64,000 nt of DNA from CAWAND01 sp963807065 (GCA_963807065.1 CAWDZQ010000001.1:1-64000), one strand, 5' to 3'. Shown: positions 35,095-45,532, numbered from the stretch's first letter. Translations and numbers: made by a program. The notes: a model not told the origin generated them from the letters alone.

Positions 35095-36969
35095 ATGCAG
35101 TCACATGTACGCAAGCAATGGTATGAGCAGGTTCCGTGGTGGGTCCTGGGGATTGTCGTCATCGGGTTGGTTGTCCTGACCTCGCTGGCCGCCATGATGG
35201 CAGTCGTCATCCTGCGAGGGGACACAGGCAATGGCGGTGGATTGTCGCCTGCGGCCACGGCCACCGCCTCTCCCGGATCGCTCGTCCTGGTCCCGACCGA
35301 AGGAAAACCCGGCACGTCGATCAGCTTGTTGGGCCGGGGATGGCCCACCGGGGCGACGGTCGTCATTGGATTGGCCAATCCAGCAACGGGTGGGTCCCCG
35401 CGGATCGAGCCCGGTGCGGTCATGGCCGCCACGAGCGTGGATTCCAACGGCCAATTCAGCGCTGCGTTCACCTACCCCGCGGACGGACCTTGGGCCGGCC
35501 AATCGCAAGTGCTGATCGTCGCTGAAACCCAGCCAGAGGGGTTAGCGAGTTCGGCCTCGTTTCACGTCATGGTGGCTTCTCCGTCGGAGACGGCCACGCC
35601 CACGCCTGAGGCCGCGGTCATCACGCCGACCCTGGCGGCGACGTCCACTGTCACGGCCGCGTGCACCGATCGCATCGCATTCGTCACCGACGTCACGATC
35701 CCTGACAACACCACCCTGATCGCCGGCTCGTCGTTCGAAAAGATCTGGCGGCTCAAGAACACGGGCACCTGTACATGGAACACGGGGTACAGCACGGTGT
35801 TCGTGGACGGCAATCGAATGAGCGGCCCCCAGGTAATCTCCCTACCCAGCACGGTAGCGCCGGGCGGGACCGTCGATGTCAAAGTCTCGCTCAAGGCTCC
35901 GACGGATGATGGTACCTATATCGGAGAATGGGAGCTGCGGAACGACAAGGGCCTTATCTTCGGTCTGGGAGCGGACGGCGGACAGCCATTCTGGGTGAAG
36001 ATCAAGGTCGGCTTCACAGGCTCGACCGTCAGCGGAACGTGGACGGGAGAGTATTTCGACAACCCTTCTTTCAAAGGCAAACCGAAGGTCACTCGCGATG
36101 ACGCATTGATCAACTTCGAATGGATGCGCGGTTCGCCGGCTTCGGGGATCCCGTCCGACAACTTCTCGGTCCGCTGGACGGGAAGATCCGAACTCGACGC
36201 TGCCACCTACCGATTTCACCTCACGGTTGACGACGGCGCGCGCCTGTATGTTGATGACCAGCTGGTCATCGATTCGTGGGAGGATGGGAGCGCCCGCGAA
36301 CTTACCGCCGACGTGAGTGTCGCCAAGAGCGCACACACCATTCGGCTCGAATACTACGAACATGCCTACGATGCCACCGTCCGACTGGCGTGGGAGAAGC
36401 TCTCAACGACCAGCTTCAAGAACTGGAAGGGCCAGTATTGGTCGAACCGGGAGCTCAAGGGGACGCCCGCGTTGGTTCGAAACGACAAGGACATCGATTT
36501 CAATTGGAACGATAACTCCCCGGCTGTGGGTCTCCCAGACGACAATTTCTCGGCGCGCTGGACCCAGAAGATCCACTTCAGCGACGGAGTCTACCGCTTC
36601 CGGGCCATCGCCGACGACGGCATCCGGGTGAGCGTGGACGGCAAGTGGATGATCAACGAATGGCACGACGGCAGCGGCGGGACGACCTACGCTGTGGACC
36701 AAGCGCTGAAGGGGGATCACACCATTGTGGTCGAGTATTACGAACACTCAGGGAACGCATCGGTGAAGGTATGGATCGAACGGCAGGCGCCACCCACGCC
36801 GACCCTGACGCCCAGCCCAACCCCGACGCCAAGTATGACACCTTCTCCAAGCGCCACCTCCACGGAAACGCCGACCCCGGCGGCGACGGCAACGCCGACC
36901 GATACGGCCACGAGCACCCCGGAAGGGGCTCCAACTGATGCGCCGGCGCCGACGGACGTGGCCCCCTAG
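35095..36969 (+). CDS. Surface protein with NBR1-Ig-like and two PA14 domains
   Basis: GAGGTGCAGC precedes the ATG at 35095. The 624-residue protein has one membrane helix (VPWWVLGIVVIGLVVLTSLA), an outward Thr/Pro-rich stretch, an Ig-like domain (about 65-165) and an NBR1-Ig-like domain (about 190-300, FVTDVTIPDNTTLIAGSSFE, KNTGTCTWNTGY). Two PA14 domains follow (about 312-430 and 445-565; WTGEYFDNPSFKG and WKGQYWSNRELKG open them, with DNFSVRW/DNFSARW and TVDDGARLYVDD). A repetitive Pro/Thr/Ser tail ends it. PA14 domains bind glycans, so this is probably a carbohydrate-binding cell-surface protein. Intact, with a strong terminator. Confidence 0.9.
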   Translation: MQSHVRKQWYEQVPWWVLGIVVIGLVVLTSLAAMMAVVILRGDTGNGGGLSPAATATASPGSLVLVPTEGKPGTSISLLGRGWPTGATVVIGLANPATGGSPRIEPGAVMAATSVDSNGQFSAAFTYPADGPWAGQSQVLIVAETQPEGLASSASFHVMVASPSETATPTPEAAVITPTLAATSTVTAACTDRIAFVTDVTIPDNTTLIAGSSFEKIWRLKNTGTCTWNTGYSTVFVDGNRMSGPQVISLPSTVAPGGTVDVKVSLKAPTDDGTYIGEWELRNDKGLIFGLGADGGQPFWVKIKVGFTGSTVSGTWTGEYFDNPSFKGKPKVTRDDALINFEWMRGSPASGIPSDNFSVRWTGRSELDAATYRFHLTVDDGARLYVDDQLVIDSWEDGSARELTADVSVAKSAHTIRLEYYEHAYDATVRLAWEKLSTTSFKNWKGQYWSNRELKGTPALVRNDKDIDFNWNDNSPAVGLPDDNFSARWTQKIHFSDGVYRFRAIADDGIRVSVDGKWMINEWHDGSGGTTYAVDQALKGDHTIVVEYYEHSGNASVKVWIERQAPPTPTLTPSPTPTPSMTPSPSATSTETPTPAATATPTDTATSTPEGAPTDAPAPTDVAP

Positions 36970-36988
36970 TCACCCGGTTCTATGAGAG

Positions 36989-37021
36989 ACAGGCCTGGAG
37001 TTCATTCAACTCCAGGCCTGT
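36989..37021 (+). terminator. Strong rho-independent terminator
   Basis: A perfect 14-bp stem (ACAGGCCTGGAGTT with AACTCCAGGCCTGT), a 5-base loop CATTC and the tail TTGTTTG lie 20 bases past the PA14 gene stop. No gene is seen in 37022-37258. Confidence 0.92.
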
Positions 37022-37258
37022 TTGTTTGCCCTTGCCGCGCATTGCTTCCGGCACGACTTCGAGGTCCACGCGGGTGATAAGATGGTGGGTTGCATCCGAG
37101 CTTCGAGGCCATCAAGGAGGCCAGGGTCAAGACGTGCCCGCAGGGGGAAACAGCCTGCCGCGTCCCTTGGCCGCTGAAGCTCCCACGGGGCTGCCAAGAA
37201 AATTGCAACACCGTTCTCGCTCCCAGCTCGGGGCTCGCTACCAGCGCCCTACCCGCGT

Positions 37259-38695
37259 TCAAGGAGCGCTGAGTTGAAACGTCCCCAGGATTCGGTCGAC
37301 GTCCGTCTGGACCTCCATCGAAACCTCGGCCTGAGCATAGTCCGCCTGCCGATCGTCATCGACCCGCACCAGAACCACCAGATTGGCGCCTTGGTACGGA
37401 CCATAAACAAGCGCCTTGTCCTTGCCATCCAGAACCAGCGCCTGCTTCTTCAGAAGGTCCCCAAAAAAGGCCACCTGGCCGCGATCCTCGAAGTCTCCGG
37501 CGGGCATCCCCGTGCCGCCCAGAAAGTAGTCCTCGTTCGGCCGCCGGTAGCCGATGTAGGCGGACGCATCATCCTTCTTGGTGAGCCGGATGGCTGGGCC
37601 AGAAGCGGGCATGCCTTCGGTGGCAGGGTTGAGACCCGCCGGGATCTCTTCCAGGGTCCATCCCGGCGGGTACCGGAATGCAAAGCCGTAGACCCCATTC
37701 TGATACTCGGTCCAGCCTGAGTAGGGATCAACCGCCTGGCCGTCGACTTCCGCTCGATTGACCTGGATCTGGCAACCGTTGGCATCTGGAACACCGCACA
37801 ACAGCTGCCCCCACACGGTGACTACCCTTCCCGAGTCACGCAGACTTGCAAGGGCGTCGTTGTAGACGGGCCAGCCGTGGTCCCCGATGGCGGATGCGAT
37901 TCCGAACCAGACCGGATACTCGCCGGAAAGGATGAACGCATCGTCAAATTGTGTGCCTTCCGGCTGGCTGACGATGTGGCCCGTCCAGCCGTCCACCGCC
38001 TCCGGTTTGGCCTGCTCCGCGCCCACTCTCAGGCGGTCGACGACCAGGCGACATTCGTGGTCGTCCTGCACGCCGCATTCGATGCTCCCCCAGAAATTGG
38101 CGAACTCGCCGACGCCCGTCAGGTCCCGCAGGGCGACAATCTGCGCCTCGACGGCAACCGTGGTTCCGGCGATCCCCATCATCCCGGATCCCTGCGGGGA
38201 GAACTCGACGTAGTCACTTCCATCTGCCGAGCTGAGCACGCGACCCATCCAGCCCTGGACTTGGGCCGTCTGGGGTGACGGGGCGTCTTCGATCACAGCC
38301 CCGGATTTGTCGACCGACCCTTCCCAGATGAAGCCGGTTTCGCCATTGGTCAGCTGAATCTGATAGACGATCATCTCCGGGGCCGTCACCGGCGCGACAA
38401 TCACCATCTGCCAAGGCTGTGCCGTGTAGCGGTAGTGCGTTGCCCCGACCTCGCCTTCGGTTGCCATGACTTCCGATGACCACGTCAGGCCACCCGGCGG
38501 AGCATGAGAGGGATCCCGATGGGAAAGGTAGGCCAGAACGGCTGAGTGCGCTTGAACCACCCCGGCGGGGATCTCGGTTCGGGATTGTTCGGTGACTTCG
38601 GGCACCGGCGAGGCCGGGCCGAGCCCGCCGCAAGCAACCAACAACCATCCGGACAGGAGCATGGCGGCCGTTCTGAGTCCGCTGGCTGATGGCAT
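37259..38695 (-). CDS. Large lipoprotein, unknown function
   Basis: GGAGGAG precedes the ATG at 38695. The signal ends in the lipobox WLLVACGG (Cys22). The 457-residue mature protein holds two similar segments about 110 residues apart (VQGWMGRVLSSADGSDYVEF and VDGWTGHIVSQPEGTQFDDA; FANFWGSIECGVQDDHECRL and VTVWGQLLCGVPDANGCQI). The C-terminal domain resembles PsbP/lipoprotein-type folds (GFAFRYPPGWTLEEIPAG ... DVDRILGTFQLSAP). It is an outward, membrane-anchored protein with no known activity. A CRP-type site lies 146 bases upstream. Confidence 0.75.
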   Translation of the reverse strand: MPSASGLRTAAMLLSGWLLVACGGLGPASPVPEVTEQSRTEIPAGVVQAHSAVLAYLSHRDPSHAPPGGLTWSSEVMATEGEVGATHYRYTAQPWQMVIVAPVTAPEMIVYQIQLTNGETGFIWEGSVDKSGAVIEDAPSPQTAQVQGWMGRVLSSADGSDYVEFSPQGSGMMGIAGTTVAVEAQIVALRDLTGVGEFANFWGSIECGVQDDHECRLVVDRLRVGAEQAKPEAVDGWTGHIVSQPEGTQFDDAFILSGEYPVWFGIASAIGDHGWPVYNDALASLRDSGRVVTVWGQLLCGVPDANGCQIQVNRAEVDGQAVDPYSGWTEYQNGVYGFAFRYPPGWTLEEIPAGLNPATEGMPASGPAIRLTKKDDASAYIGYRRPNEDYFLGGTGMPAGDFEDRGQVAFFGDLLKKQALVLDGKDKALVYGPYQGANLVVLVRVDDDRQADYAQAEVSMEVQTDVDRILGTFQLSAP

Positions 38696-38840
38696 GTTCT
38701 CCTCCGTTGTCGGCAAGTGGAATGTGAGCCCAGGGTACGCTTAGGAGTGCATCCTTCGTCGCCGGGCGCACAGGCACGGCAATATGCGGCGGCGGGAGCT
38801 GGACTCACTTTCGACTATAGACGGAGACCCAAAGGGCAAT

Positions 38841-38858
38841 TAGTGAAGAATGTCACAA
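38841..38858. promoter_or_regulatory. CRP-type operator 4
   Basis: TAGTGAAGAATGTCACAA fits (T/A)GTGA-N6-TCACA with one mismatch. It lies about 146 bases upstream of the lipoprotein gene and just past the kinase gene's end. Confidence 0.55.
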
Positions 38859-38907
38859 ATGGAGTTGCCCTGGGGGCGCCGCCAGGTTTGTGGGGAGCTG
38901 GATTCAG

Positions 38908-40435
38908 CTAGGGAAGATCGACGCAGTTGCCGCTGTTCGGGACGACGGTGTGGTTGGGATTGGCCGCCAGGGCGCACATCTGGGTTGCATCCGCTGGCTT
39001 GTCGGACAGCGAGTAGCCGTTGAAGGGCCTTGGCCCGCCCCAGACGTACCATGGCCCCGAACCTGGCAAGCCGGCCTGGCTTGGCGGTACGGTGTTGAAG
39101 AAGAAATGCACGTGCATTCCGGGCAGCCCCTCGGTGTAACCAAAGGTCTCGTAGTCGACAATGTACCGGTCACCCTGGAGGCGGATGCCATCGATTTGAG
39201 CGAAGGGACCGGCTGGCGTCGTCGGAGCTGGCGTAAGGCTGGGCTCAGGCGTAGCCGACGGTGGCAGGTTTGTCGCCGAGGGCAGTGTGGTCGGCTCAGC
39301 CTGAGTGGTCGCCGAGGGGGGAAGAGGGGTCAGGGTTGGGTCCAACGCGGCCTGGTCCCTGTTCATATTCAAATACAGGGTCACGCCCACGCCGGCCAGG
39401 ACAACGCACGCCAGCACCGCCGCCAGCACCCCCCCTCCAGCGAGCCAGGCCATACGGCCGCCGCCCTTGGAGCCGGCGGAAGCGTTGCGGCGGCCACCGG
39501 CCCCTGCCCCGCTCGGCCCTGGACGCATGGGCCTGGGCGGCGAGCCCCCCGTTCCGGCCGGCGAAGCGGTGCCCAACCCGGTCGAAATCTGCGGTCAGAT
39601 CGGCACTCCGCAGCGCGGCCGCCATCTCTCCTGCAGAGCGGAACCGGCGGTTGCGGTCTTTTTCCAGGGCCCGCATGGTCACGGCCACCAGAGCCGGCGG
39701 CACATCCGGGTTCAGCTGGGCGAGGTCAGGCACCGGCTCATTGACGTGCTTCATCATGACCGTCATCGCCGAATCGCCTTCGAACGGGGGCCTGCCGCTC
39801 AGCATCTCGAACAGCATGACGCCCAAGGCGTAAATATCGACGCGCGCGTCCAGCGTCTCGCCACGCACCTGCTCAGGAGAAATGTACGACGCCGTGCCGA
39901 TGACGTTGCCCGTCGCCGTGTGCTGCTTGCCCCCGACAATCTTGGCAATGCCAAAATCCATCAGGATCGGCTGGCCCTCAGGTGTGATCATCACGTTGGC
40001 CGGCTTGACGTCGCGGTGGATCATCCCTCGCTGGTGGGCGTATTCGAGCGCATCGCACACGCCGGCAACGAGATCGCGGACCTCATCGGGAGGCATGTGA
40101 GCCCGAGCCTGATTGAGCTTGCGCAGGCGTGCCTGGAGCGTTTCGCCAGGGACGAATTCGAGGACCATGTAGTACGTGTCCCCGTCGTTGTCAAAGTCGT
40201 AGACCTGGATGATGTTGGGGTGCTTGAGCTGAGCCACGGCGGCCGCTTCCTCTTCGAAGCGGCTCACGAATTGCGGATCATCCGATAGATGGCCGTGGAT
40301 AAGTTTGATGGCCACGGTGCGACGCAGGTTGGGATCCGTCCCCTTGTAGACGGCGGACATGCCACCCTGGCCGAGCAACGACTCAATTCGATACCGGCCG
40401 CTCAGTGAGCGGCCGATCCATCCCGACTGCCCCAT
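38908..40435 (-). pseudogene. Transmembrane Ser/Thr protein kinase, split by a frameshift at a C6 run
   Basis: Residues 1-280 form a PknB-type kinase with glycine loop LLGQGGMSAVYKG, Lys in VAIKLI, catalytic HRDVKPANVM, DFG and SPEQVRGE. Frame is lost at six C residues (39545-39550, G6 in the transcript); NGGSPPRPMRPGP in the next frame continues the linker. That frame then gives a membrane helix (WLAGGGVLAAVLACVVLAGV), a Pro/Thr-rich stalk and a C-terminal domain (YIVDYETFGYTEGLPGMHVHFFF). The natural protein is thus a kinase with an extracytoplasmic sensor. A homopolymer error or slip site is the likely cause, so the gene may be alive. Confidence 0.8.
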
Positions 40436-40517
40436 CCCTTGCCTCCAACGCCCCTAACGCCGCAACTACCTCGTTACGCGCGACCTCACTCCCAGCCTAG
40501 CACCCGCCTGCCGGTCC

Positions 40518-40555
40518 ATTATATATGCGGAATTCCGATCGGGCGACGTCGCCCG
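40518..40555 (-). promoter_or_regulatory. Putative kinase promoter with palindrome
   Basis: On the minus strand TATAAT (40523-40518) lies about 83 bases upstream of the kinase start. The 16-bp palindrome CGGGCGACGTCGCCCG (40540-40555) occupies its -35 region. It could be an operator, or a terminator stem for the response regulator gene that ends at 40575. Confidence 0.45.
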
Positions 40556-40574
40556 TGGCGACCAAATGGCGCGG

Positions 40575-41240
40575 TCAGTTCTCGGGATCACCCGCTTGGC
40601 CGAGGCCGGCTTCCCTTGCCCGAAGCAGGGCCTGGGTGCGGTCGGCCACCTGTAGTTTGGAGAAGATATTGGAACAATGGTTGCTGACCGTCTTGGGGCT
40701 GATCACCAGCGTTTCGGCGATCCTGGCGTTGGTCCAGCCCTGGGCGATCATGTCCAGCACTTCACGCTCGCGTTCGGTGAGATCCGGGAAGGCAAGGCCG
40801 CGCTTCGGTTGCTGGGCCTTGCTGAAGAAAGAGACCAGACGATCAGCGACGGCCGCCCCGAACAATGCCTCACCGGCGGCGACGGAACGAATCACTCTTA
40901 GCATTTCGACCTGATCGGCGCCCTTGAGCACATAGCCACGGGCGCCGGCCCGCATGGCCGCAAACACCGAGTCATTGTCCTCAAGCATCGTCACCACGAT
41001 CACGCCGATCTCGGGGTGCGCCGACACAATCCTGCGCGTCGCCTCGATCCCGTTGACCTCGGGGATCTGGATATCCATCAGCACGATGTCCGGTCGCAGC
41101 TCGGCGGCCTGGGCCACAGCTTGATCCCCATCGGAAGCCTCGCCGACGACGTCGATGTCATCGATCGAGCCGAAGAGAGCCCGGAGTCCGTCTCGAAACA
41201 GCGTGTGGTCGTCGACAACCAGCAATCGCACGGGGTTCAT
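40575..41240 (-). CDS. NarL/LuxR-type response regulator
   Basis: The 221 residues comprise a receiver domain (LLVVDDHTLFRDGL with the acidic pair, LMDIQIPEVNG with the phosphorylated Asp, VTMLEDND, and Lys in VLKGAD) and a C-terminal GerE/LuxR helix-turn-helix (LTEREREVLDMIAQGWTNARIAETLVISPKTVSNH). It starts two bases after the stop of the partner kinase. Target genes are unknown. Intact. Confidence 0.93.
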   Translation of the reverse strand: MNPVRLLVVDDHTLFRDGLRALFGSIDDIDVVGEASDGDQAVAQAAELRPDIVLMDIQIPEVNGIEATRRIVSAHPEIGVIVVTMLEDNDSVFAAMRAGARGYVLKGADQVEMLRVIRSVAAGEALFGAAVADRLVSFFSKAQQPKRGLAFPDLTEREREVLDMIAQGWTNARIAETLVISPKTVSNHCSNIFSKLQVADRTQALLRAREAGLGQAGDPEN

Positions 41241-41242
41241 GC

Positions 41243-44200
41243 TCAGGCTTCCGTCAGGGTGAGGGGAAAACAGGCCCTTAGCCTCGTCCCACCTCCAGGC
41301 CCGGGCCCGATGCTCAGGCTGCCGCCCAATTCAAGGGCGCGCTCGCGCATCGAGGTCAGGCCGACCCCGGCTCGCGAGCGCGGGGCCATTCCACATCCGT
41401 CATCCACAACTTCCAGTTCAAGCTCATCCGAGACATTGAATTCGATTCGGCACGTCTCAGCCGAAGCATGGCGCACGACATTGGTCACGGCCTCGAGAGC
41501 CACCCGATAGGCTGCCACCTCCACAGCTGCCGGGAGCGGCGGGAACGGCTCCGGCCCGCTGACCGAGATTCTGGGGTGGTTCCCCGCACTTCGCACGGCG
41601 GAACTTTCCCGCACGGCCGGTACCAGCCCCAACTCATCCAGCGCCGGAGGGCGAAGTCCATAGACCAGCCGGCGCACGTTGGAGAGCGACTCCTGGGCCT
41701 GAGTCTTCAACTCGAGCAGGAGACGGTCGGCGGTTTGCGGATCTTTCTCCATGAGATTCCGGGCCGCATCCAGTTTGAGGGTCATGCTTGCCAACTCGGG
41801 CCCCAGTCCATCATGCAGATCTCGACGCAGTCTGCGCCGTTCTTCCTCCCGTGCCAGGACCAACTGCTCCCTGGATGTGCGCAGGTCCTTGGTCAGCCTG
41901 GCGGCGTGCAGCACAACCCCCGCCTGGTGCCCGAGATCCGTCAGCAGAGTCATTTCGCTATCCGTGAAAGGCTCATTCGGGGCACGCCGACCGCATATCA
42001 GTTGGCCGATGAGTTCGCCTTGATAGTGGAGACCAATCGCCACCAACTCGCCTTTGGGCAGGCCGTAGGCGGCCACCACCCGCTGCTCGTCGCCGATGAT
42101 AAGGGCCACGGCAGTATAGGGGAGCTTGAGCGCCTCGGCTACAGTTTCGACGATGGTTGGAAGCAACTCATCAGCCGCCAGACTTGTTTCGAGGCGCCGC
42201 CCCAGACGGGAAAGCACGGCGTAGGGATCATCACGTTCCCCGTACAACAACCGATTAACGCCGAGCTGCACGCGATTTCGAAGTGGTTGGAAGAGTACAG
42301 CCACCAGGCCGGTGGCGACAAGCGAAGCCATCAGTCCGCCATTCGCCTGCAGGAGCAAGCTCAACCCGCCCACAACCAGCACGTAGAGCGCCGCCACACC
42401 TGACGTCAGGGCCGCGTACACCAAGGTTCGATTGATCAGAACATCGAGGTCCCAGAGGCGATAGCGGAGAACGGCGATGGCAAGCGATGCCGGTGGAAGG
42501 ATGAAACTAAGGAACCACAACGCCTCGCTCGCCGGTGCCCACCAAGGGATGGGTTGATCGGGCGGAATCTGGGCACGCAGAACATAGGGTACGGAAAGCA
42601 GCAGGATCGTGACAATCCATGCAATCATCCCCCCAACCGCCAGCCTTATCTGCTGCCGCTCAAGCTGAGTCGCCGCCAGTTTGTAGCGGCTCCATTGGGC
42701 AAATACCCCGGATATCACTAGGACGGTCCATACACCAATGTGGAGCCAATACTTGGGGTCACCCATGACAGCACTTGTGGCAGCTGGCAACCAGAAGAGT
42801 GTAGGGGTCAGCGCAATCGCGACAGCCGCCGGATACTTCGTCCATCGGGGAACGAATCGGCCTGTTGGGAAGACATATAGGACGATAAGAGTTGGGGATG
42901 CGGTGAGGATAGCCTCAAGCTTAAGGGCAAGCTCTGTCGGCAGGCCGAGCGTCAAGGCGGCTGCTTCCGCCGGGCCCGAGAGGGCGGCCGCGAAGAGCAG
43001 CAGGTAGAAGGATGTGAACAGCGCCATCGGGTGAGTTTTCCGACGCCGGAAGAGCAGGTAAGCAAGCCCGAGGGACAAGGTCACGGAGACCAGAGAGGCT
43101 ATCCGGCCAAAGATGTCGAACCCGAGCAACATCGACCTGGCGCCGGAGATGTCGGCGTTCACATCTTGTGGGCCCATGCCGATACGCATCAGATAGCCCG
43201 GGATGGCCACAATCACCGTCAGAACCGCCAAGACGGCAATCACGGCCCAAGCTGCTGACGCCGCGCGCTGCCAAACAGGCGCCCAGTCCGTCCAGCCAGG
43301 CGAGGGGTCACTTCCCGCACGCCTCTCTGAGCCCGAACCTGATCCGGTATCGCGCAACCGCCAGCGAATGTACAGACGCTGGGTCCACCGGTCGACCAAT
43401 TTCCGTAAGAGACGGCGCGTCCGCTGGAACAATAGGCCACTGATGACGGCTGTCAGGATCAGGCTGGGAATTTGGGGGTTGAAACGAACGATGGCGCTAG
43501 AAGCTCCGACCACGACCACGTAAAGTGCGGCCACGCTGGCCGTGAGGGCAGAGTAAACAAGCGTGCGGTTGATCAGAACGTTGACGTCGTACAGCCGGTG
43601 GCGGAGGATGGCGATCGCCGACGCCGCGGCCGCAGCCAAGACCGCCAAATTGTTGAGATTGCTCCCGATTTCGAGCGCCGTCGGGCTGTCAGGCGCCAGA
43701 TAGTAGAGCAAGGTGGAGGCGACGAAGGCAACCACGATCAAAAGCAGGGCATAAGCCAACCACTTGAGCTGCTGCCGGGCGACGCCGGACGCCCGCCGGT
43801 AACGAACGACGAAGGCTCCCAAACAGCCTAGCATCCCAAGCACAAGCATCGACTCAGCGATGGTCATGGCTGGGTCGAGAATCGACACCAAGCCCTGTAT
43901 CCCGAAAGGATTGGGGTTCTCCACGCCGAAGTCGGCCAGAGGCCCCGGATGAAGCAGAATGACGAGGATCATCCCGCCCAGGCCAATCCCCGTCAACCAA
44001 CCCACAGGGCGCCAACGTTTGGACGGCAGGTGGCCGTCAGGAAAGAGGAGGAACAGGTAGCTCGTCGGGAGCGCAATGGATGGAATCCAAAGCCAGGACG
44101 CGAGCCATTGCAGGCCCAGGGTCAGGAGTCCTGTCTGTGGTGACAGCACCAGCCCACCGGTGACGGCCAGAGTCTGAAAGCCATAGCACAGGCTGGCGGC

Positions 44201-44428
44201 CAAGAACAACCAACCGATCGGATTTCGCGGCCGGTGTGAAGCCACCAGGCCGCCCATGATAGCAAACGCCGTGGCAGAACCGGGCACAAGGGCCAGGTGG
44301 ATCAGGGAGGCAAAGACATTCTCCCTGCCAACGACAAAGATCAGGCCGATAAGGACGCCAAAGGCCGTGCTCGCCAGGGCGACCCCCGCCAGTGCTTTGG
44401 CCAGTCGCGCAGCGCGTGACGACGCCAT
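41243..44428 (-). CDS. HisKA_3 sensor histidine kinase with duplicated membrane sensor
   Basis: GGGAGGCGGG before the ATG at 44428 favours that start over the one at 44440. The roughly 1,061 residues have two similar membrane modules ending in LRHRLYDVNVLINRTLVYSAL (near 280-300) and LRYRLWDLDVLINRTLVYAAL (near 656-676). A GAF domain (about 725-860) follows, then a HisKA_3 phosphoacceptor (RRRLRRDLHDGLGPELA) and HATPase with VVDDGCGMA and GVGLTSMRERA. It phosphorylates the NarL-type regulator just downstream. A single module is usual in this kinase family, so this looks like an internal tandem duplication. Confidence 0.9.
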   Translation of the reverse strand: MASSRAARLAKALAGVALASTAFGVLIGLIFVVGRENVFASLIHLALVPGSATAFAIMGGLVASHRPRNPIGWLFLAASLCYGFQTLAVTGGLVLSPQTGLLTLGLQWLASWLWIPSIALPTSYLFLLFPDGHLPSKRWRPVGWLTGIGLGGMILVILLHPGPLADFGVENPNPFGIQGLVSILDPAMTIAESMLVLGMLGCLGAFVVRYRRASGVARQQLKWLAYALLLIVVAFVASTLLYYLAPDSPTALEIGSNLNNLAVLAAAAASAIAILRHRLYDVNVLINRTLVYSALTASVAALYVVVVGASSAIVRFNPQIPSLILTAVISGLLFQRTRRLLRKLVDRWTQRLYIRWRLRDTGSGSGSERRAGSDPSPGWTDWAPVWQRAASAAWAVIAVLAVLTVIVAIPGYLMRIGMGPQDVNADISGARSMLLGFDIFGRIASLVSVTLSLGLAYLLFRRRKTHPMALFTSFYLLLFAAALSGPAEAAALTLGLPTELALKLEAILTASPTLIVLYVFPTGRFVPRWTKYPAAVAIALTPTLFWLPAATSAVMGDPKYWLHIGVWTVLVISGVFAQWSRYKLAATQLERQQIRLAVGGMIAWIVTILLLSVPYVLRAQIPPDQPIPWWAPASEALWFLSFILPPASLAIAVLRYRLWDLDVLINRTLVYAALTSGVAALYVLVVGGLSLLLQANGGLMASLVATGLVAVLFQPLRNRVQLGVNRLLYGERDDPYAVLSRLGRRLETSLAADELLPTIVETVAEALKLPYTAVALIIGDEQRVVAAYGLPKGELVAIGLHYQGELIGQLICGRRAPNEPFTDSEMTLLTDLGHQAGVVLHAARLTKDLRTSREQLVLAREEERRRLRRDLHDGLGPELASMTLKLDAARNLMEKDPQTADRLLLELKTQAQESLSNVRRLVYGLRPPALDELGLVPAVRESSAVRSAGNHPRISVSGPEPFPPLPAAVEVAAYRVALEAVTNVVRHASAETCRIEFNVSDELELEVVDDGCGMAPRSRAGVGLTSMRERALELGGSLSIGPGPGGGTRLRACFPLTLTEA

Positions 44429-44514
44429 CCCGCCTCCCATGCTGTGGCCAAGGTCGTGCGCCAGCGCCCCATTTTACATCGCTCGGCGGCATCGCACCCA
44501 GCGGTCCCCGGCGC

Positions 44515-45532
44515 CTAGAGCATGACCAACTGGTGCCAGATGCCCTTCAGATTGACGTTCAGGCGCTCCCAATGGCCGCCATGGTCTTGTGAGAGCCAAA
44601 CATCCCCGTTGCTCAGACCGGCATAGATGTGGCCGGGCAAACCGGGGACAGTGAGCAGGCTGGTCGGAAGATGGTCCAGCGGTTCGGGGAGCCCGCCAGC
44701 CAGTTGCTCCCACCCTGTACCCCCTGTGACTCTATAGAGATGGGCATTGGCATGATCCCAACTGTGGGCATCTCCCGGACCAGTTGAAGCCGATACATAC
44801 CAGATTTCGGGTTGATCCGGATCGGCGGCGCAGGCCCAGCCGTAAGTTCGATCGACTGCTTCTGAAGGTTGCCGCCAGGTTTGCCCGCCATCCCGGCTGA
44901 CGGCGCCGGGGCGCCGTCCGGCCCCTGAATTCGTAGGCCCAGGTTCCGTCATGACTGTGAAAGGTCATGCCGTGGCAGTCACGCAGCGCCCCTGGCCGGT
45001 GACCCTCCCAGGTTTCCCCTCCGTCTTCGCTGCGAACCAGCGCCCCATATTCCATTCCGGCCAGGATCACATCGGGATCGGTAGGCGAGACGCTGATGGC
45101 ATGGACGTAGGCCGTGATGAAAGGAGGTTCGGCGGGCGACATCCACAGCCAACGCCAAGGGATCTTGCGGAATCCTTCCAGCTCTCGCCACGTCGCTCCG
45201 CCGTCGCGTGAGACGTAAATGAGAGCAGGTTTGGTCCCGGCGAAAATCAACCTTGGGTCATGAGGACTCACGGCCAGCGCCTTGACGTCTTTGCCCTCCA
45301 GACCGGACGGACGCCAATTCAGGCCGCGATCATCCGAGGTCCACACACCTTCGCCTTGCGTACCGGCCCAGACGGACGTCCCACCTTGTGGCCCGACCGC
45401 CAAGCAACGCACGTCTAGGTCAGGGAAGATCTCGTCGGTTTGCCAGACCCCGAGTTCATCCCTCTCGGCGCGCATGCCCCCCACTCCAGCTCGGCCGTCG
45501 TGGCTGTTGGAAATGAGCACGTTGGATGCCAT
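44515..45532 (-). pseudogene. BNR/sortilin-like repeat protein, frameshifted
   Basis: The start at 45532 follows CAGGGAG. The protein consists of BNR (Asp-box) propeller repeats: VWTSDDRGLNWRPSGLEG, VSRDGGATWRELEGF, VRSEDGGETWEGHRPG, then in the next frame VSRDGGQTWRQPSE and LSQDHGGHWERLNV. The frame changes by one base near 44930-44950 (after HDGTWAYE). There is no signal peptide, so a cytoplasmic or non-classically exported propeller of about 335 residues is expected. It may be a real gene with one error. Function unknown; such repeats occur in photosystem-assembly-like and sialidase-like proteins. Confidence 0.65.
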
